DNA of 64,000 nucleotides, from contig NZ_AFJI01000082.1 in the NCBI RefSeq assembly GCF_000264785.1, forward strand, positions 1 to 64,000, written 5' to 3'. Of this stretch, positions 10,806 through 22,644 are shown piece after piece. The stretch comes from Edwardsiella ictaluri ATCC 33202 (lineage in GTDB: Bacteria > Pseudomonadota > Gammaproteobacteria > Enterobacterales > Enterobacteriaceae). A program made the position numbers and the translations under genes. The number at the start of each line of letters is the position of its first letter. Position 1 is the stretch's first letter. The notes below the pieces were generated by a model, which saw only the letters and a list, made by a program, of their open reading frames with translations, ran no database searches and was not told the DNA's origin.

Positions 10806-11501
10806 TTAATGGGCCAGAATATACTCCGCCGCGGCGCGTGCATGGATCGCCGTGGTGTCGAAGACCGGTACCCCGGCGTCTTGTGGGCCGACCAATAGGC
10901 CGATTTCGGTGCAGCCGAAAATAATTCCCTGCGCGCCCTGCTGCTCCAGACGGCTGATAATGCGCCGATACTCCCGGCGCGACGCATCGTGAATGCGCCC
11001 CAGGCACAGCTCCTCATAGATAATCCGGTGTATGCTGTCGCGATCCGCCGCCGCCGGTGTTACCACCTCAATGCCAAACTTATCCTGTAGTCGACCGCGA
11101 TAAAAATCCTGCTCCATGGTAAAGCGCGTGCCCAGCAGCCCGACGCGGTGGATATGTTGCTGCTGCACCTGCCGCGCTGTTGCATCGGCGATATGGATCA
11201 GCGGCAGGCCGCAGGCCTGTTCTACCTGCTCAGCCACCTTGTGCATGGTGTTGGTGCAGATCGCTATCGCCTCGGCACCTGCCGCGCGCAGTGATGCCGC
11301 TGCCTGTGCCAGAATCAGCCCGGCGCCTTGCCAATCGCCGCGATGCTGCAGCTGCTCGATTGCATGGAAATTGACGCTGTACAGAACGATTTTCGCCGAG
11401 TGCAAGCCGCCCATCTGTGCTTTAACGTATTCGTTGATCAGCCGGTAATAAGGAATCGTGGATTCCCAGCTCATCCCGCCTAACAGTCCCAGTACTTTCA
11501 T
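10806..11501 (-). CDS. ygeA: Aspartate/glutamate racemase-family protein (YgeA-like)
   Basis: Cytoplasmic amino-acid racemase family enzyme, 231 residues, close to E. coli YgeA, a broad-spectrum racemase that prefers residues such as homoserine. The start MKVLGLLGGMSWESTIPYYR is diagnostic. The two catalytic cysteines expected for PLP-independent racemases are present, in ICTNTMHK and in FGCTEIGLL. The gene stands alone. The exact substrate cannot be read from sequence. Confidence 0.9.
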   Translation of the reverse strand: MKVLGLLGGMSWESTIPYYRLINEYVKAQMGGLHSAKIVLYSVNFHAIEQLQHRGDWQGAGLILAQAAASLRAAGAEAIAICTNTMHKVAEQVEQACGLPLIHIADATARQVQQQHIHRVGLLGTRFTMEQDFYRGRLQDKFGIEVVTPAAADRDSIHRIIYEELCLGRIHDASRREYRRIISRLEQQGAQGIIFGCTEIGLLVGPQDAGVPVFDTTAIHARAAAEYILAH

Positions 11502-11592
11502 ATGCCTCCATTTCTTAGGGGTATAAATTCCATATCATAATAATGACATTACCCGACCCACCGCGGATTAACAACGGGTTACCCTATCGCTG

Positions 11593-11898
11593 ATGAGTCA
11601 CGATATAGCGTATGAATTACAACGATACCCTCTTCGGACCGCCGCCGATCGGCCAGGCGTTCATGACGAAAACACTTGCCCCGGCTAACGCCGGACCCGG
11701 TCTCATCAACCTGCATATCAGCCATGCTGTCGGTACATCAGCGTGGCGTTCAGGCGCAGGCTTCTACGCCTTGCCCCGCAGCGGCGGGCTGATTTGTCCG
11801 CATTCGTCGAAGGCGATCCGCATAGTGCGCTGCAGTGGCCCATCGGACTGGATGATCTCCTGCTACACGTCGCGTACGGCGCCGGACAGGAAGAATAA
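11593..11898 (+). pseudogene. Possible decayed ORF with one in-frame stop
   Basis: A 102-codon frame runs from ATG 11593 to TAA 11896-11898, broken only by TAA at 11686-11688. Its second half, ending SALQWPIGLDDLLLHVAYGAGQEE, has the look of real protein. I recognise no family. It sits in a 590-base gap between ygeA and moeB in which other open frames look random. This is a weak call. Confidence 0.25.
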
Positions 11899-12094
11899 TG
11901 CGGACCCGCGCCTGCGCGTGTGCGGTCTGAGATGCTGGCCAAGCGCTGCGGGGAAAGCAGCAGAAGGCTACGGCATAACAGGGCGGAGCAGTGGTGCAGG
12001 GGGACTCGGGGGGCGACCCGACGGCAAGCGTGAATGAATGGGAGGAGCGTAACACCGGCCGGGAACAAGTGTTACGCACGGCGTCGGAGGCGCG

Positions 12095-12874
12095 TCAGCT
12101 GACGCTCTGGCTCCCGCAGATCTCACACGCCGGGCTGGCGGTCAGCGCCATACTGCGCCACTGTGACGCCATGGCGTCGTACAGCATCAGGCGCCCGCGC
12201 GGGATCTCCCCAAAGTGACACAGCAGCTTGATGCACTCCATGGCCTGGGTCGCACCGATGATCCCGACCAGAGGCGACATCACGCCCGCCTCAACGCAGG
12301 TGAGGGCGTTAGCGCCGAACAGACGGCTCAGGCAGCGATAACAGGGCTCGCCCGGCTGATAGGTGAAAATGCAGACCTGTCCCTCCATGCGGATGGCGGC
12401 CCCGGAGATCAGCGGGACCGCCGCGCTGCGGCACAGGCGGTTTAGGCTTTCGCGGCTCTCCACGCTATCGGTGCAGTCCAGCACGGCGTCGGCCTGCGCT
12501 ATCTGCTGCGCCAGTGCTACATCGTCAAGGCGCCGGGCGATGGCGGTCAGGCGTATATGGGGATTAATGGCGGCCAGTGCCTCCTGGGCAGAGGCCACCT
12601 TATCCATCCCGATGCGCGCGTCCGTATGTAGGATTTGCCGCTGCAGGTTGGACAGAGAGACGGTGTCAAAGTCGAGCAGCGTCAGGTGGCCGACGCCGGC
12701 CGCCGCCAAGTATTGGGCGGCGGCGCAGCCCAGCCCGCCGAGGCCGACGATCAGCACCCGGCTGCCCTTGAGACGCTCCTGGCCGTCAAAGTCAAAGCCG
12801 CGCAGTACGATTTGACGGTTATAGCGCAGGGTTTCCGCATCGCTCAGCGGAGGCAACGGTACACGATCGCCCAT
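12095..12874 (-). CDS. moeB: MoeB, molybdopterin-synthase adenylyltransferase
   Basis: E1-like enzyme that adenylates the C-terminus of MoaD so it can be thiocarboxylated for molybdopterin synthesis. The 259 residues are slightly longer than E. coli MoeB (249). The ATP-binding GLGGLGCAAAQYLAAAG loop lies at about residues 44-60, followed by LLDFDTVSLSNLQRQ. Two zinc CxxC pairs are seen (CYRC and CEIC). The gene starts one base after the moeA stop, so moeA-moeB is one operon, as in E. coli. Confidence 0.96.
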   Translation of the reverse strand: MGDRVPLPPLSDAETLRYNRQIVLRGFDFDGQERLKGSRVLIVGLGGLGCAAAQYLAAAGVGHLTLLDFDTVSLSNLQRQILHTDARIGMDKVASAQEALAAINPHIRLTAIARRLDDVALAQQIAQADAVLDCTDSVESRESLNRLCRSAAVPLISGAAIRMEGQVCIFTYQPGEPCYRCLSRLFGANALTCVEAGVMSPLVGIIGATQAMECIKLLCHFGEIPRGRLMLYDAMASQWRSMALTASPACEICGSQSVS

Positions 12875-12875
12875 C

Positions 12876-14114
12876 TCAGCTCCTCAGCAGCGGGTTGAAC
12901 AGCTCCACATCCACCGTCTCACCGGCGGAGACGGCGCCGCGCTCACGCTCCAGCACGATAAAGGCATTCGCCGCAGCGAAGGAGCTGAAGACGTGGGAAC
13001 CCTGATGACCGGTGCTGCGCACCTCCAGATCTCCCTGCGCATTGCTGCTGACAATGCCGCGCTGAAAATCGAGGCGCCCCGGCGCCTTTTTCAGCGGACT
13101 CAGGGTGCGGGCTTTCAGACGCTGCGGTGCCTGCCAGTGGCTGTGGCCGGAAAGGTGCGCCAGCAGTGGCTGCACCAGCTGATAGAAGGTGACGGCAGCG
13201 GAGACCGGATTGCCCGGCAGACCGCAGAACAGCGCGTGGCGCAGCTGGCCAAAGGCAAAGGGTTTTCCCGGTTTCATCGCCAGCTTCCAGAAGCTGATGG
13301 TGCCGACCTCATCAAGGATCTGTTTAGTAAAGTCGGCCTCGCCAACGGAGACACCGCCGCTGCTGATCACCAGGTCGGCCTGTGCATCGGCGCGGCGGAA
13401 AGCGTCGCGCAGCGCCTGCGGATCGTCGCGGACGATGCCCAGATCGAGGATGTCACAGCCCATCTGTTTGAGCATCAGGGTGACGGCAAAGCGGTTGGTA
13501 TCGTAGATTTGCCCCGCTGCCAGCGTGCTGCCGACCGGCTGCAGCTCATCGCCGGTGGAAAGCAGCGCGACGCGCAGGCGGCGCATGACCCGGACACGAG
13601 TGATGCCCAGCGAGGCCAGCAGCGGCAGCTCGGCGCAGCCCAGGCGCACGCCGGCATCCAGCACCACGGCACCGCGGCGGATATCTTCGCCCACCAGGCG
13701 AATGTTTTGCCCCGGCTGCGCGGGATGGCTAAAGCTGACCCCCTGCTCCCCAGCCTGGGCCTGCTCCTGCATGATCACCGCTTCCGCCCCCTCCGGCACG
13801 GCGGCGCCGGTCATGATGCGTATCGCGCTGTGCGCTGGCCAGGTGCCTTGAAACGGCGTACCGGCAAATGCCTTGCCGGCGATGGGCAGCGGCTGGGCGC
13901 TGCCCAGATCGGCCAGACGTACGGCATAGCCATCCATGGCAGCGTTGGCAAAGGGCGGTACATCCAGCGGTGAGACAATGGGCTGTGCGCTGATGCGCCC
14001 GGCAGCGTCGGTCAGGGAGACCTCTTCATCATCGGCGATTGGCTGAGTGTCGTTCAGCAGCCGATCCAGTGCCTGTTGCAGGGAAAGCAGATCCGGGGGG
14101 GTACAACAATCCAT
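12876..14114 (-). CDS. moeA: MoeA, molybdopterin molybdenumtransferase
   Basis: Inserts molybdate into adenylated molybdopterin to form the molybdenum cofactor. With the ATG at 14112-14114 the product has 412 residues (E. coli 411) and starts [21 protein letters not shown] lies at good spacing. A longer frame to 14174 has no site. Family motifs: [51 protein letters not shown] and GLPGNPVSA. It is divergent from folE and is first gene of moeAB. Confidence 0.96.
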   Translation of the reverse strand: MDCCTPPDLLSLQQALDRLLNDTQPIADDEEVSLTDAAGRISAQPIVSPLDVPPFANAAMDGYAVRLADLGSAQPLPIAGKAFAGTPFQGTWPAHSAIRIMTGAAVPEGAEAVIMQEQAQAGEQGVSFSHPAQPGQNIRLVGEDIRRGAVVLDAGVRLGCAELPLLASLGITRVRVMRRLRVALLSTGDELQPVGSTLAAGQIYDTNRFAVTLMLKQMGCDILDLGIVRDDPQALRDAFRRADAQADLVISSGGVSVGEADFTKQILDEVGTISFWKLAMKPGKPFAFGQLRHALFCGLPGNPVSAAVTFYQLVQPLLAHLSGHSHWQAPQRLKARTLSPLKKAPGRLDFQRGIVSSNAQGDLEVRSTGHQGSHVFSSFAAANAFIVLERERGAVSAGETVDVELFNPLLRS

Positions 14115-14563
14115 CGTAATCTCCGATGTGATCACCCGCCGGTGGCGGGATGATAAGTAAACGATGGCGTCCATTATGGCAGATTATCGCTCCGGGGAGA
14201 ATCTGACCCGGCTGTGCGGGCGGCTTGCGCTGCGAGGCGGATTTCTGCGATAGGCAATAACGAATTTACCGCGCGCGATCGAGGGCGAAAGCGGCGCCCG
14301 GGGCGGGTGAGCCCATGCGCCCGCGTCGGGAGGGGATGTGCGGATCGCATGCCTGACTGTCGGCAGTAGGGATTGCGCTGGATTAAGGCTACGGACTTCA
14401 TTACAGTGGGAGACAACGCATTGCCGTGATCTGTATCATGTTAAGCCGTGTTTCGCTGCGCGGTGTCATATCGGTGCAGAGCCAGAATGAGATCATCGGT
14501 GTGGGGAGGCTGGCGCGGGGCCGGGGTTCAGGGGCAGAGATAAGAGGTATCGGGAGATAAGTG
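14115..14563. other. Divergent intergenic region of moeA and folE
   Basis: About 450 bases of GC-rich DNA between the divergent genes. No RNA, terminator or recognised operator was seen. Confidence 0.45.
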
Positions 14564-15226
14564 ATGTCATCGCTAAGTAAAGAAGCTGCACTGGTGCACG
14601 AGGCGCTGCTGGCGCGCGGGTTGGAAACTCCACTGCGCGGCGAGCCGCTGGCGCGCGATACGCGCAAGGCGCAGATTGAGGCGCACATGACCGAGGTCAT
14701 GAGGCTGTTGAATCTGGATCTGTCGGATGACAGCCTTGTAGAGACACCGTCGCGGATCGCCAAAATGTACGTGGACGAAATTTTTTCCGGCCTGGATTAC
14801 GCCAACTTTCCTAAAATCACCATTATTGAAAATAAGATGGATGTCGATGAGATGGTGACGGTGCGCGATATTACGCTGACCAGCACCTGCGAACACCATT
14901 TCGTCACCATCGATGGCAAGGCGACGGTCGCCTACATCCCGAAAGAGAGGGTGATTGGGCTGTCCAAGATCAACCGGATTGTCCGCTTTTTTGCCCAGCG
15001 CCCACAGGTACAGGAGCGGTTGACCCAGCAAATCCTGGTGGCGCTGCAGACGCTGCTGGGGACCAAGAACGTCGCCGTCTCCATCGATGCGGTGCACTAC
15101 TGCGTCAAAGCCCGCGGCGTACGCGATGCGACCAGCGCGACCACCACCACCTCGCTGGGCGGGCTGTTTAAAACCAGTCAAAATACCCGCCAGGAGTTTC
15201 TGCGCGCGGTGCGTCACCACGTTTAG
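14564..15226 (+). CDS. folE: GTP cyclohydrolase I
   Basis: First enzyme of tetrahydrofolate synthesis; turns GTP into 7,8-dihydroneopterin triphosphate. The 220 residues align almost end to end with E. coli FolE (222). Zinc ligands are in the STCEHHF and HYCVKARG segments. The ATG at 14564 gives [19 protein letters not shown]; a GTG codon directly before it is also open but adds only one residue. GGGAG lies upstream. yeiB follows, as in E. coli. Confidence 0.97.
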   Translation: MSSLSKEAALVHEALLARGLETPLRGEPLARDTRKAQIEAHMTEVMRLLNLDLSDDSLVETPSRIAKMYVDEIFSGLDYANFPKITIIENKMDVDEMVTVRDITLTSTCEHHFVTIDGKATVAYIPKERVIGLSKINRIVRFFAQRPQVQERLTQQILVALQTLLGTKNVAVSIDAVHYCVKARGVRDATSATTTTSLGGLFKTSQNTRQEFLRAVRHHV

Positions 15227-15298
15227 CCCGGGCTCAGAAGCATGAAGACACCGGCGCGATACCGGCGTCCTCATCTGCAAACGACGGGGAATACCACC

Positions 15299-16471
15299 AT
15301 GGCCGGGGTGCCTGTGGCGGCGGAGCGGGGACGGACGCCCCGGATCGCAGCGCTGGATGCCCTGCGCGGCATCGCGCTGCTGGGGATCCTGCTGATGAAT
15401 ATCATCGGGTTTGCCCTGCCCAAGGCGGCGTACCTGAACCCTGCCTATCAGGGGATCCCCCCGGTCTGGGATCAGGGGGCATGGCTGCTGCTCAGTCTGG
15501 CGGTGCAGGGTAAGTTTCTGGCCATGTTTGCGCTGCTGTTCGGCGCCGGTCTGCAGCTGCAGCTGCCGCGTGGGGGACGCTGGATCCAGGCGCGCCTGGG
15601 ATGGCTGATGCTGTTTGGGCTATTGCATACCCTGCTGCTGTGGGATGGCGATATTCTTCTGGCGTATGGCCTTATCGGCCTGATGTGCTGGCGGACGATC
15701 CGCGACGCCGATTCTAGCCGCGGCCTGCTGTACCGCGGAGTGGGGATGTATGCCGTTGGCGTGGGGATACTGCTGCTGTTGGCCGTGATGAGCCAGGCAG
15801 AGCCGCATGGCTTTTGGCAGGCCGACTATGCCGAGATCCAGTATGAGACCTATTGGAAGCTGCGCGGGGGCGTTGAGGCCTGGCGTAACCGCGGCGAGCT
15901 GTTGATCAGCAATCTGCTGGCGCTGGCGCTGCAGTATGGTTGGCAGCTGTGCGGGGTGATGCTGCTGGGCGCGGGACTGATGCGCTGCGGCTGGTTGCGC
16001 GGCCGCTTTTCCTCTGCCCACTACCGGCGCTGCGGAGTCGGGCTGCTGCTGGGTGGGCTGGCGATCCAGGCGTTGGGCAGCGGTCTGCAGTGGTATCTGC
16101 GCTGGGATTTTCGCTGGTGCGGCTACCTGCTACAGCTGCCCGGTGAGCTGGCAGCGCCGCTGATGATGCTGGGGTATGTGGCGCTGATCTATGCCGCCTG
16201 GCCGCGCCTGTCGGGCTGGTGGCTGACCGCCGCCCTGCAGCGGGTTGGCCGTATGGCCCTGAGCAACTATTTGCTGCAGACGCTAATTTGTACTACGTTA
16301 TTTTATCGACTGGGGCTGTTCAACCACGCCGGGCGCGCCATGCTACTGCTGTGGGTGCTGCCGGTATGGGGTTGCTGCCTGCTGTTTGCGACGCTCTGGC
16401 TGCGCGTCTTCCGTCAGGGGCCAGTAGAGTGGCTGTGGCGCCGTTTGACCGGACTGTTTCTGCACAGCTGA
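15299..16471 (+). CDS. yeiB: YeiB, DUF418 membrane protein
   Basis: Polytopic inner-membrane protein of unknown function, about 390 residues. It has a family core of RIAALDALRGIALLGILLMN, LFALLFGAGLQ and LWDGDILLAYGLIGL, and the C-terminal GRMALSNYLLQTLICT block, all close to E. coli YeiB. I prefer ATG 15299 because GGGGA precedes it; the frame is open from ATG 15242, which would add 19 residues unlike the family. It lies about 70 bases after folE and probably shares its transcript. Confidence 0.92.
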   Translation: MAGVPVAAERGRTPRIAALDALRGIALLGILLMNIIGFALPKAAYLNPAYQGIPPVWDQGAWLLLSLAVQGKFLAMFALLFGAGLQLQLPRGGRWIQARLGWLMLFGLLHTLLLWDGDILLAYGLIGLMCWRTIRDADSSRGLLYRGVGMYAVGVGILLLLAVMSQAEPHGFWQADYAEIQYETYWKLRGGVEAWRNRGELLISNLLALALQYGWQLCGVMLLGAGLMRCGWLRGRFSSAHYRRCGVGLLLGGLAIQALGSGLQWYLRWDFRWCGYLLQLPGELAAPLMMLGYVALIYAAWPRLSGWWLTAALQRVGRMALSNYLLQTLICTTLFYRLGLFNHAGRAMLLLWVLPVWGCCLLFATLWLRVFRQGPVEWLWRRLTGLFLHS

Positions 16472-17039
16472 TCTTACTGGGGATCCCGATGTCATGCCCA
16501 GCACATTCTAAAAATCGTCATTGTCAATTTCGCTATTGCGCTTGACCTCCTCCCGCACTGCCATTAAAAATAGCGGGTTTCTGGTTTTATTTTCTCTGCA
16601 TGATTTAGATCTTATCCCAGCAGGCTATTTGATTTGCCATTGTGGCCCTGGGCTGTGCTCACCATTCTCACCTACTGCGTGTACACTCCGGTTGTTGTGC
16701 GTTGTCCGTGTCCAAACTGGTTGCAACAATATATTCCTACTGGGATAGGCTGTTATTCTGCGGGTTTTATTATTTTATATTTGTGTTCGGCGCTAATTTC
16801 CTCATCCGCAGCGTGATTTGCCCTGAGGTTGATTTTATTTGTGTGATTTTGTCATTGTAATAATTTAATTTTTATTAATAAATTTATCTCCTGCGTTTTG
16901 TATCACCGTTCTGGTGTTAGATTGTTTAATCTATAAAATATGCCACTTGGAAAGCGCGACGTACGCGTTTATTCGCGTTGCGTCACGGTATAGGCTTTAT
17001 GATCAGCCGGGTTGGTGCTGATGCGGCGTTAAAATGACG
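16472..17039. other. AT-rich noncoding stretch after yeiB
   Basis: About 570 bases, with a clear A+T rise at 16700-16960. Small open frames here look random. It precedes the decayed EAL gene and may be its former regulatory region or part of an old insertion. Confidence 0.45.
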
Positions 17040-17102
17040 GAAGGTGCTGGGTAATAACCTGCCGGGAGCACGGTCCTACGCGGAGAATCTGTCCCGCCCG
17101 GA

Positions 17103-17650
17103 ATGCTCCCCGATTCACGCCATCATACCCCGCGCCGGGCTGAACAGCTCCAGTACCTATTTTTGGGTAAACCTGATGCCGCTGACGCTGATGCAAAACG
17201 GTGTGGCCGCGCAGGCATCATCCTCTCTGAACGTTATCAGGTACGGCTGCAGGCGATGATCGTTGAGATCACCGGGCAACAATTTACTGGATGAAAACGC
17301 CGAGCTGGAGACGGTGCGCACCTTACGTACCTACTGTTTTAAGATCGCCATCGATGACTTCGGTACCGGACTCTCCAACTATCAGCGTCTGAAATACCTT
17401 AACGCGGATGTGGTGAAGATCGACGGCATGTTTGTCAAAGATATCGTCAGCAGCTCACTGGACCACCTGATCATCAAGTCTATCTACGACATCGCCCGCG
17501 AGCGGCGGTTGCAGGTGGTTGTCGAGTACGTTGAATCGTGTGAGTCAATGGAGGTCCTGTGCAGTTTTGGAGGGCGGTATCTGCAGGGGTTTTTACTGGG
17601 CGAGCCGCGTCCACTGACGCAGGCACTGCAGCGCGCCCGATTTGTGTCGG
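17103..17650 (+). pseudogene. Decayed EAL-domain (cyclic-di-GMP phosphodiesterase-like) gene
   Basis: Remnant of an EAL-domain protein. The frame up to about 17290 ends in RYQVRLQAMIVEIT, like the strand holding the E-V/I-T-E motif. The next frame, open from about 17280, carries ENAELETVRTL, IDDFGTGLSNYQRLKYLNADVVKID and a C-terminal FGGRYLQGFLLGEP. The switch between frames is a frameshift at about 17275-17285. The EAL signature itself and any sensor domain are missing, and the usual VAEGVE is VVEYVE. The frame runs on antisense into sanA, so its old stop is lost. No catalytic activity is expected. Confidence 0.75.
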
Positions 17651-18418
<768 letters not shown>

Positions 18419-18564
18419 CTACTTTACCCGCCGGTGCGGCGCAAGTCATAAGGCACGCGTGCAGGGCGGATGGCGGTTATTTACGCGGGAAAGAGAGCCG
18501 GGCCGCAGAGGCCCGGGCATGAGACGGCCAGCGCCCCGTTATGGGGCACCGCCGAGGGTGGCGA

Positions 18565-20262
18565 TCAGAACGAGGTCCGCTTATAGCTACGGTATATCGG
18601 CAGCCAGAAGTTATGCTCAATGGCCTGTAGCAGCGCCTCGTCCGAGGTCTGCACTGCTACGCCCTGGCGTTGGGCTGCCTTGGCAACCTGAAAGGCGATG
18701 TCGCGTGAAACCTGCTGGATATCCTTCAGATCCGGTAACAGGGATCCGTGGCCGTCGCGTGCCAGCGGCGAGCTGTCGGCCAGCGCCCGGCTGGCGGCCA
18801 TCAGCATGCCGTCGGTTACCCGCCGCGCACCGCTGGCCAGGACGCCCAGGCCGATACCGGGGAAGATATAGGCGTTGTTACACTGGGCTATCGGGTAGCG
18901 CTCTCCCTGATAGAGCACCGGTTCGAAGGGACTGCCGCTGGCGACCAACGCCGCGCCATCGGTCCAGTTGATGATATCCTCCGGACGGGCTTCCACCCGG
19001 GAGGTGGGGTTGGAGAGCGGCATGATGATGGGGCGGGGGCAGTGGCTGTGCATTTCGCGCACGATCGCTTCGCTGAACAGCCCCGGCTGGCCCGATACGC
19101 CGATCAACACCGTGGGGTGGGCATTGCGTACCACATCGAGCAGGGAGATCCCTTCACTCTCCGTTTGCCATCCGGCCAGCGCTGGCCGTTTCTGTACCAG
19201 ACGACTTTGGAAGTCGAGCAGGTTGGGCAGGCGATCGGTTAGCAGTCCGAAGCGATCGACCATGAAGATGCGCGTCCGCGCCTCTTCATCGCTCAGCCCC
19301 TCGGCGATCATCTGGGCGATGATCTGTTCCGCGATACCACATCCGGCAGATCCGGCGCCAAGGAAGGTAATGGTCTGATCGCGCAGACGGCTGCCGGCGG
19401 CGTGACTGGCGGCGATCAGGCTGCCCAGGGTGACAGCCGCGGTGCCCTGAATGTCGTCGTTAAAACAGCATAACCGATCGCGATAGCGGCTCAGCAGCGG
19501 CATGGCGTTTTTCTGGGCAAAGTCCTCAAACTGCAGCAGAACATCCGGCCAGCGACGTTTGACCGCCTGAATGAACTCCTCGACGAACGCATTATATTCA
19601 TCGCCGGTGATGCGCGGATGGCGCCAGCCCATGTACAGTGGATCGTTGAGGCGTTGTGGATTATTGGTACCGACGTCCAACACAACGGGAAGGGTATAGG
19701 CCGGGCTGATGCCGCCACAGGCGGTGTACAGTGACAGTTTACCGATAGGGATCCCCATACCGCCGATGCCCTGATCGCCAAGGCCAAGGATACGTTCGCC
19801 ATCGGTGACCACGATCACCTTTACATTCTGTTTAGTGGCATTTTGCAGCATGTCATCGATGCGATCGCGGTTGGGATAGGCGATAAACAGCCCGCGGGCG
19901 CGCCGGTAGATATAGGAAAAGTGCTCACAGGCTTCGCCGACCGTCGGAGTATAGATGATGGGCATCATCTCGCTAAGGTGGCTGCGCAGCAGGCGGTAAA
20001 ACAGGGTCTCGTTGGTATCCTGAATATTACGCAGGTAGATATGTTGCTCGGTGGCGCTATGAAAATCACAAAACTGGCGATAGGCGCGCTCAACCTGCTC
20101 TTCAATGGTTTCGATGGCCTCAGGGAGCAGGCCGTTCAGATTAAAGGTGTTACGCTCTTCTTCGCTGAAGGCGCTGCCTTTGTTGAGCAGTGGAAATTCC
20201 AGCAGGATGGGACCGGCATAGGGAATATACAGCGGACGTTTACTTTCGTGTTCCAGATCCAT
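18565..20262 (-). CDS. maeA: NAD-dependent malic enzyme MaeA
   Basis: Cytoplasmic enzyme that oxidatively decarboxylates malate to pyruvate with NAD. The product has 565 residues, the same length as E. coli MaeA (SfcA). Seen are the malic-enzyme N-terminal block [20 protein letters not shown], the catalytic [30 protein letters not shown] and the dinucleotide fold [14 protein letters not shown]. Single gene with its own upstream region of about 180 bases to the cdd stop. Confidence 0.97.
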   Translation of the reverse strand: MDLEHESKRPLYIPYAGPILLEFPLLNKGSAFSEEERNTFNLNGLLPEAIETIEEQVERAYRQFCDFHSATEQHIYLRNIQDTNETLFYRLLRSHLSEMMPIIYTPTVGEACEHFSYIYRRARGLFIAYPNRDRIDDMLQNATKQNVKVIVVTDGERILGLGDQGIGGMGIPIGKLSLYTACGGISPAYTLPVVLDVGTNNPQRLNDPLYMGWRHPRITGDEYNAFVEEFIQAVKRRWPDVLLQFEDFAQKNAMPLLSRYRDRLCCFNDDIQGTAAVTLGSLIAASHAAGSRLRDQTITFLGAGSAGCGIAEQIIAQMIAEGLSDEEARTRIFMVDRFGLLTDRLPNLLDFQSRLVQKRPALAGWQTESEGISLLDVVRNAHPTVLIGVSGQPGLFSEAIVREMHSHCPRPIIMPLSNPTSRVEARPEDIINWTDGAALVASGSPFEPVLYQGERYPIAQCNNAYIFPGIGLGVLASGARRVTDGMLMAASRALADSSPLARDGHGSLLPDLKDIQQVSRDIAFQVAKAAQRQGVAVQTSDEALLQAIEHNFWLPIYRSYKRTSF

Positions 20263-20443
20263 AAGTACGCTCTTATGTTAACGGGATAAAATAACACGCT
20301 GAAGATCCTAAAAGAGAGTTCGCCATTGTTCAATGTTTGTTATCAAAAACATTCATTTAATATATGTTTTGTAACAATGATTTTAGGGGGCGGGAGTGTT
20401 GGGGTAACGCGCCAAGGCTCCCGGGGGAACCCTGGCGTCAGGG

Positions 20444-21331
20444 TTACAGCGGATGGTGCTGCAGATCGTTGCAGCCGAGCGCCTGTAGGGTGGCGCGCGT
20501 CGCCGCATACTGTGACAGGGGCGCCTGACGGGATTCCACCAGCGCGGCCCGGCGAATAGCGTTGACGTTGTCGCCGGACATATTCAGCAGGATCAGGGCG
20601 GCCTGCAGCGGTGGCAGGCTGGGATTAAAGGCAGCATTTTCCGCATAGCGGCCGGCATAGACGGCTCGGGGGGTTTCGACAGCAACGCCGCTGTAGGCCT
20701 GGCTATATGGCGCATGGCTGGCGTTGGCGGCGTCCAGCGCCGCCTGCTGCAGGGGATCGCTGGCTGCATTGTCCAGCATCAGCCCGTGATGGGTAGGGTC
20801 CAGCAGCAGGGTTTTTATCTGCAGATCGCGTGGGCCAAAGGCGTCGGGCAGATAGTCGCCCAGGGTGGCGGTGTGGCGGCCCGGTAGATGGATTGGCAGC
20901 GAGGTACCGCTGTTCAGTTCATTCATAAACTGGCGGCAGTGGCCGCAGGGCGTGCAGTTAACGGTAATTGACGCCAGTGCCGTTTCGCCCCGTAGCCAGG
21001 CGTGGGTGATCGCGCACTGCTCAGCATGGATGGTCTGCTGCAGCGGGGTGCCGGAAAACTCCATATTGGCGCCGAAGTAAAGGTTACCGCTGGCACCGTG
21101 GACGATAGCACCGACCTGAAAATGAGAGATAGGCGTCAGGGCATAGGCGGCAGCCAGCGGCAACAGGGCAAAACTCAGGGCCTGGCGATCCAGGTGGCAG
21201 GCATGACCAATGGCATCCACCTGGGCTGCGGTGATCACGGCGTTGAAGGTGTCAGACGCCATTACTGGCGTAAGCGCCGCTTGGAGTTCGGCAGGCAGCT
21301 GGCTGAATGCAGCGGCAAAGCGTGCGTGCAT
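20444..21331 (-). CDS. cdd: Cytidine deaminase
   Basis: Deaminates cytidine and deoxycytidine to uridine in pyrimidine salvage. The 295 residues match the long dimeric E. coli form (294). The first domain keeps the catalytic zinc site: HAEQ with the proton-shuttling Glu, and PCGHC with two zinc cysteines. The second half is the catalytically empty repeat ([14 protein letters not shown]). A good CRP-like site lies upstream. yohK and yohJ lie directly upstream on the same strand, as in E. coli. Confidence 0.97.
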   Translation of the reverse strand: MHARFAAAFSQLPAELQAALTPVMASDTFNAVITAAQVDAIGHACHLDRQALSFALLPLAAAYALTPISHFQVGAIVHGASGNLYFGANMEFSGTPLQQTIHAEQCAITHAWLRGETALASITVNCTPCGHCRQFMNELNSGTSLPIHLPGRHTATLGDYLPDAFGPRDLQIKTLLLDPTHHGLMLDNAASDPLQQAALDAANASHAPYSQAYSGVAVETPRAVYAGRYAENAAFNPSLPPLQAALILLNMSGDNVNAIRRAALVESRQAPLSQYAATRATLQALGCNDLQHHPL

Positions 21332-21388
21332 GGGAAAGCCTCTTGTGAGTTACGGGAGGCTATTGTAAGGAAGCGAATAGGTGATATT

Positions 21389-21404
21389 TGTGATAATAAT
21401 CACT
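21389..21404 (-). promoter_or_regulatory. CRP-like operator upstream of cdd
   Basis: TGTGA-TAATAA-TCACT matches the CRP consensus TGTGA-N6-TCACA at nine of ten positions. It lies about 60 bases upstream of the cdd start. E. coli cdd is activated by CRP and repressed by CytR, which fits. Confidence 0.65.
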
Positions 21405-21526
21405 TTTTAGATGCAATAATTGTAATAAATATCTCGAATGAGGGAAAAATTTCAACGTTTTTAACGTAAAAAAGGTTTGTCGATAGCGGAGAGCGCATAC
21501 CGGCACCCCCCGCTGTGACAATGTTA

Positions 21527-22228
21527 TCAGAAGATATGCAGCAGTATCGGGAACAGAAACGGCGCCAGCAGGGAGGTAATGATCCCGCAGATAACCAGCG
21601 CCAGAGAGCTAAAGGCACCCTCCTGGTAGTCGACCTCTGCGCAACGGGCGGTTCCCAGGGCGTGTGATGCCGTCCCCATAGCCAGACCCCGCGACGCCTT
21701 GGTACGGATGTTCAGGGCATTCAGCAGGGTGTGGCCAAATACGGCGCCCAGGATCCCGACAAAGATCACGCAGACGGCACTGATGGCCGGGATCCCGTGG
21801 ATGGACTGAGCGACAGCCATCGCGATCGGTGTGGTCACCGATTTCGGCATTACCGAGGCGGCGATCTCCGGCGTCGCACCGAGCCACAGGGCGATGGCGG
21901 TGCCGGTGATCATCGCGGTGGCGCTGCCGATAAAGCAGATGGTGATAATGGACTTCCAGCGGGCGCGGATCTGGTGCAGCTGTTCATACAGTGGGAAGGC
22001 CAGCGCTACGACCGCCGGCTGTAGCAGGCTGTTGAGCGCCGAGCTGCCGGCAAAATAGTTTTTATAGGGAATATGCAGCAGCAGCAGCAGCGGAATGATC
22101 ACTGCCATAGAGACCAGCAGCGGGTTGAGCAGCGGCATATTCAGGCGTTGGGCGAGACGACGGGCGCCAAAGAAGACCACCAGCGTCAGCGGCAGTGACC
22201 ACCAGATATTCAGCATGACGGTCATCAT
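21527..22228 (-). CDS. yohK: YohK, LrgB/CidB-family membrane protein
   Basis: Inner-membrane protein of 233 residues with about six helices, of the LrgB family. These pair with LrgA-type proteins and have been linked to murein hydrolase control and, in newer work, to export of small organic acids. Family text: [20 protein letters not shown] and [12 protein letters not shown]. Its start overlaps the end of yohJ by four bases, so the two are coupled. Confidence 0.95.
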   Translation of the reverse strand: MMTVMLNIWWSLPLTLVVFFGARRLAQRLNMPLLNPLLVSMAVIIPLLLLLHIPYKNYFAGSSALNSLLQPAVVALAFPLYEQLHQIRARWKSIITICFIGSATAMITGTAIALWLGATPEIAASVMPKSVTTPIAMAVAQSIHGIPAISAVCVIFVGILGAVFGHTLLNALNIRTKASRGLAMGTASHALGTARCAEVDYQEGAFSSLALVICGIITSLLAPFLFPILLHIF

Positions 22229-22644
22229 TGTTTACTCTCCTGCGGATGGCTCAGGGGCTGCTCGCCGCTGCCGGGCCGTTCGCGATGAACCAGGTGTGAG
22301 CAGTAGGCTACCACCACCATAATGATCAGGGTGCTGACCACGCAGGAGACCACAATGGGGCCAAACTGGCGGCACAGTACGTCGTAATACTGCATGACAC
22401 CCACGCCGATCGGCACGAACAGCAGCGCCATATAACGAATAAACAGACTGCACCCCGGTTTGACCCAGGTGGCCGGCATGATCTGCGAAGCCAGCAGGGC
22501 AAACAGGATCAGCATACCGATGATGCTGCCCGGGATCTTGATTGGTAACAGGGTGGCGAGCGCATTACCGGCAAACAGGCACAGGTAAATCAGCACGAAG
22601 GCACGTGCGTATTGCCAGCAAAGAGAAAGTGGATTTGACATCAT
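22225..22644 (-). CDS. yohJ: YohJ, LrgA/CidA-family holin-like protein
   Basis: Small inner-membrane protein with four hydrophobic segments, of the LrgA/CidA holin-like family. Diagnostic block: [19 protein letters not shown] followed by [19 protein letters not shown]. The frame is open from 22680, but the ATG-ATG at 22639-22644 gives the E. coli-like start [15 protein letters not shown], with GGG six bases before. It is the first gene of yohJK. Confidence 0.93.
   Translation of the reverse strand: MMSNPLSLCWQYARAFVLIYLCLFAGNALATLLPIKIPGSIIGMLILFALLASQIMPATWVKPGCSLFIRYMALLFVPIGVGVMQYYDVLCRQFGPIVVSCVVSTLIIMVVVAYCSHLVHRERPGSGEQPLSHPQESKQ

Noticed and set aside
11612-12037. 141-codon plus-strand frame between ygeA and moeB
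   Set aside because: Low-complexity Gly/Arg/Ser text; a different frame in the same stretch looks more protein-like but carries a stop.
16521-16860. Short hydrophobic frames after yeiB
   Set aside because: No ribosome binding site, overlapping one another in all frames, in AT-rich DNA; judged noncoding.
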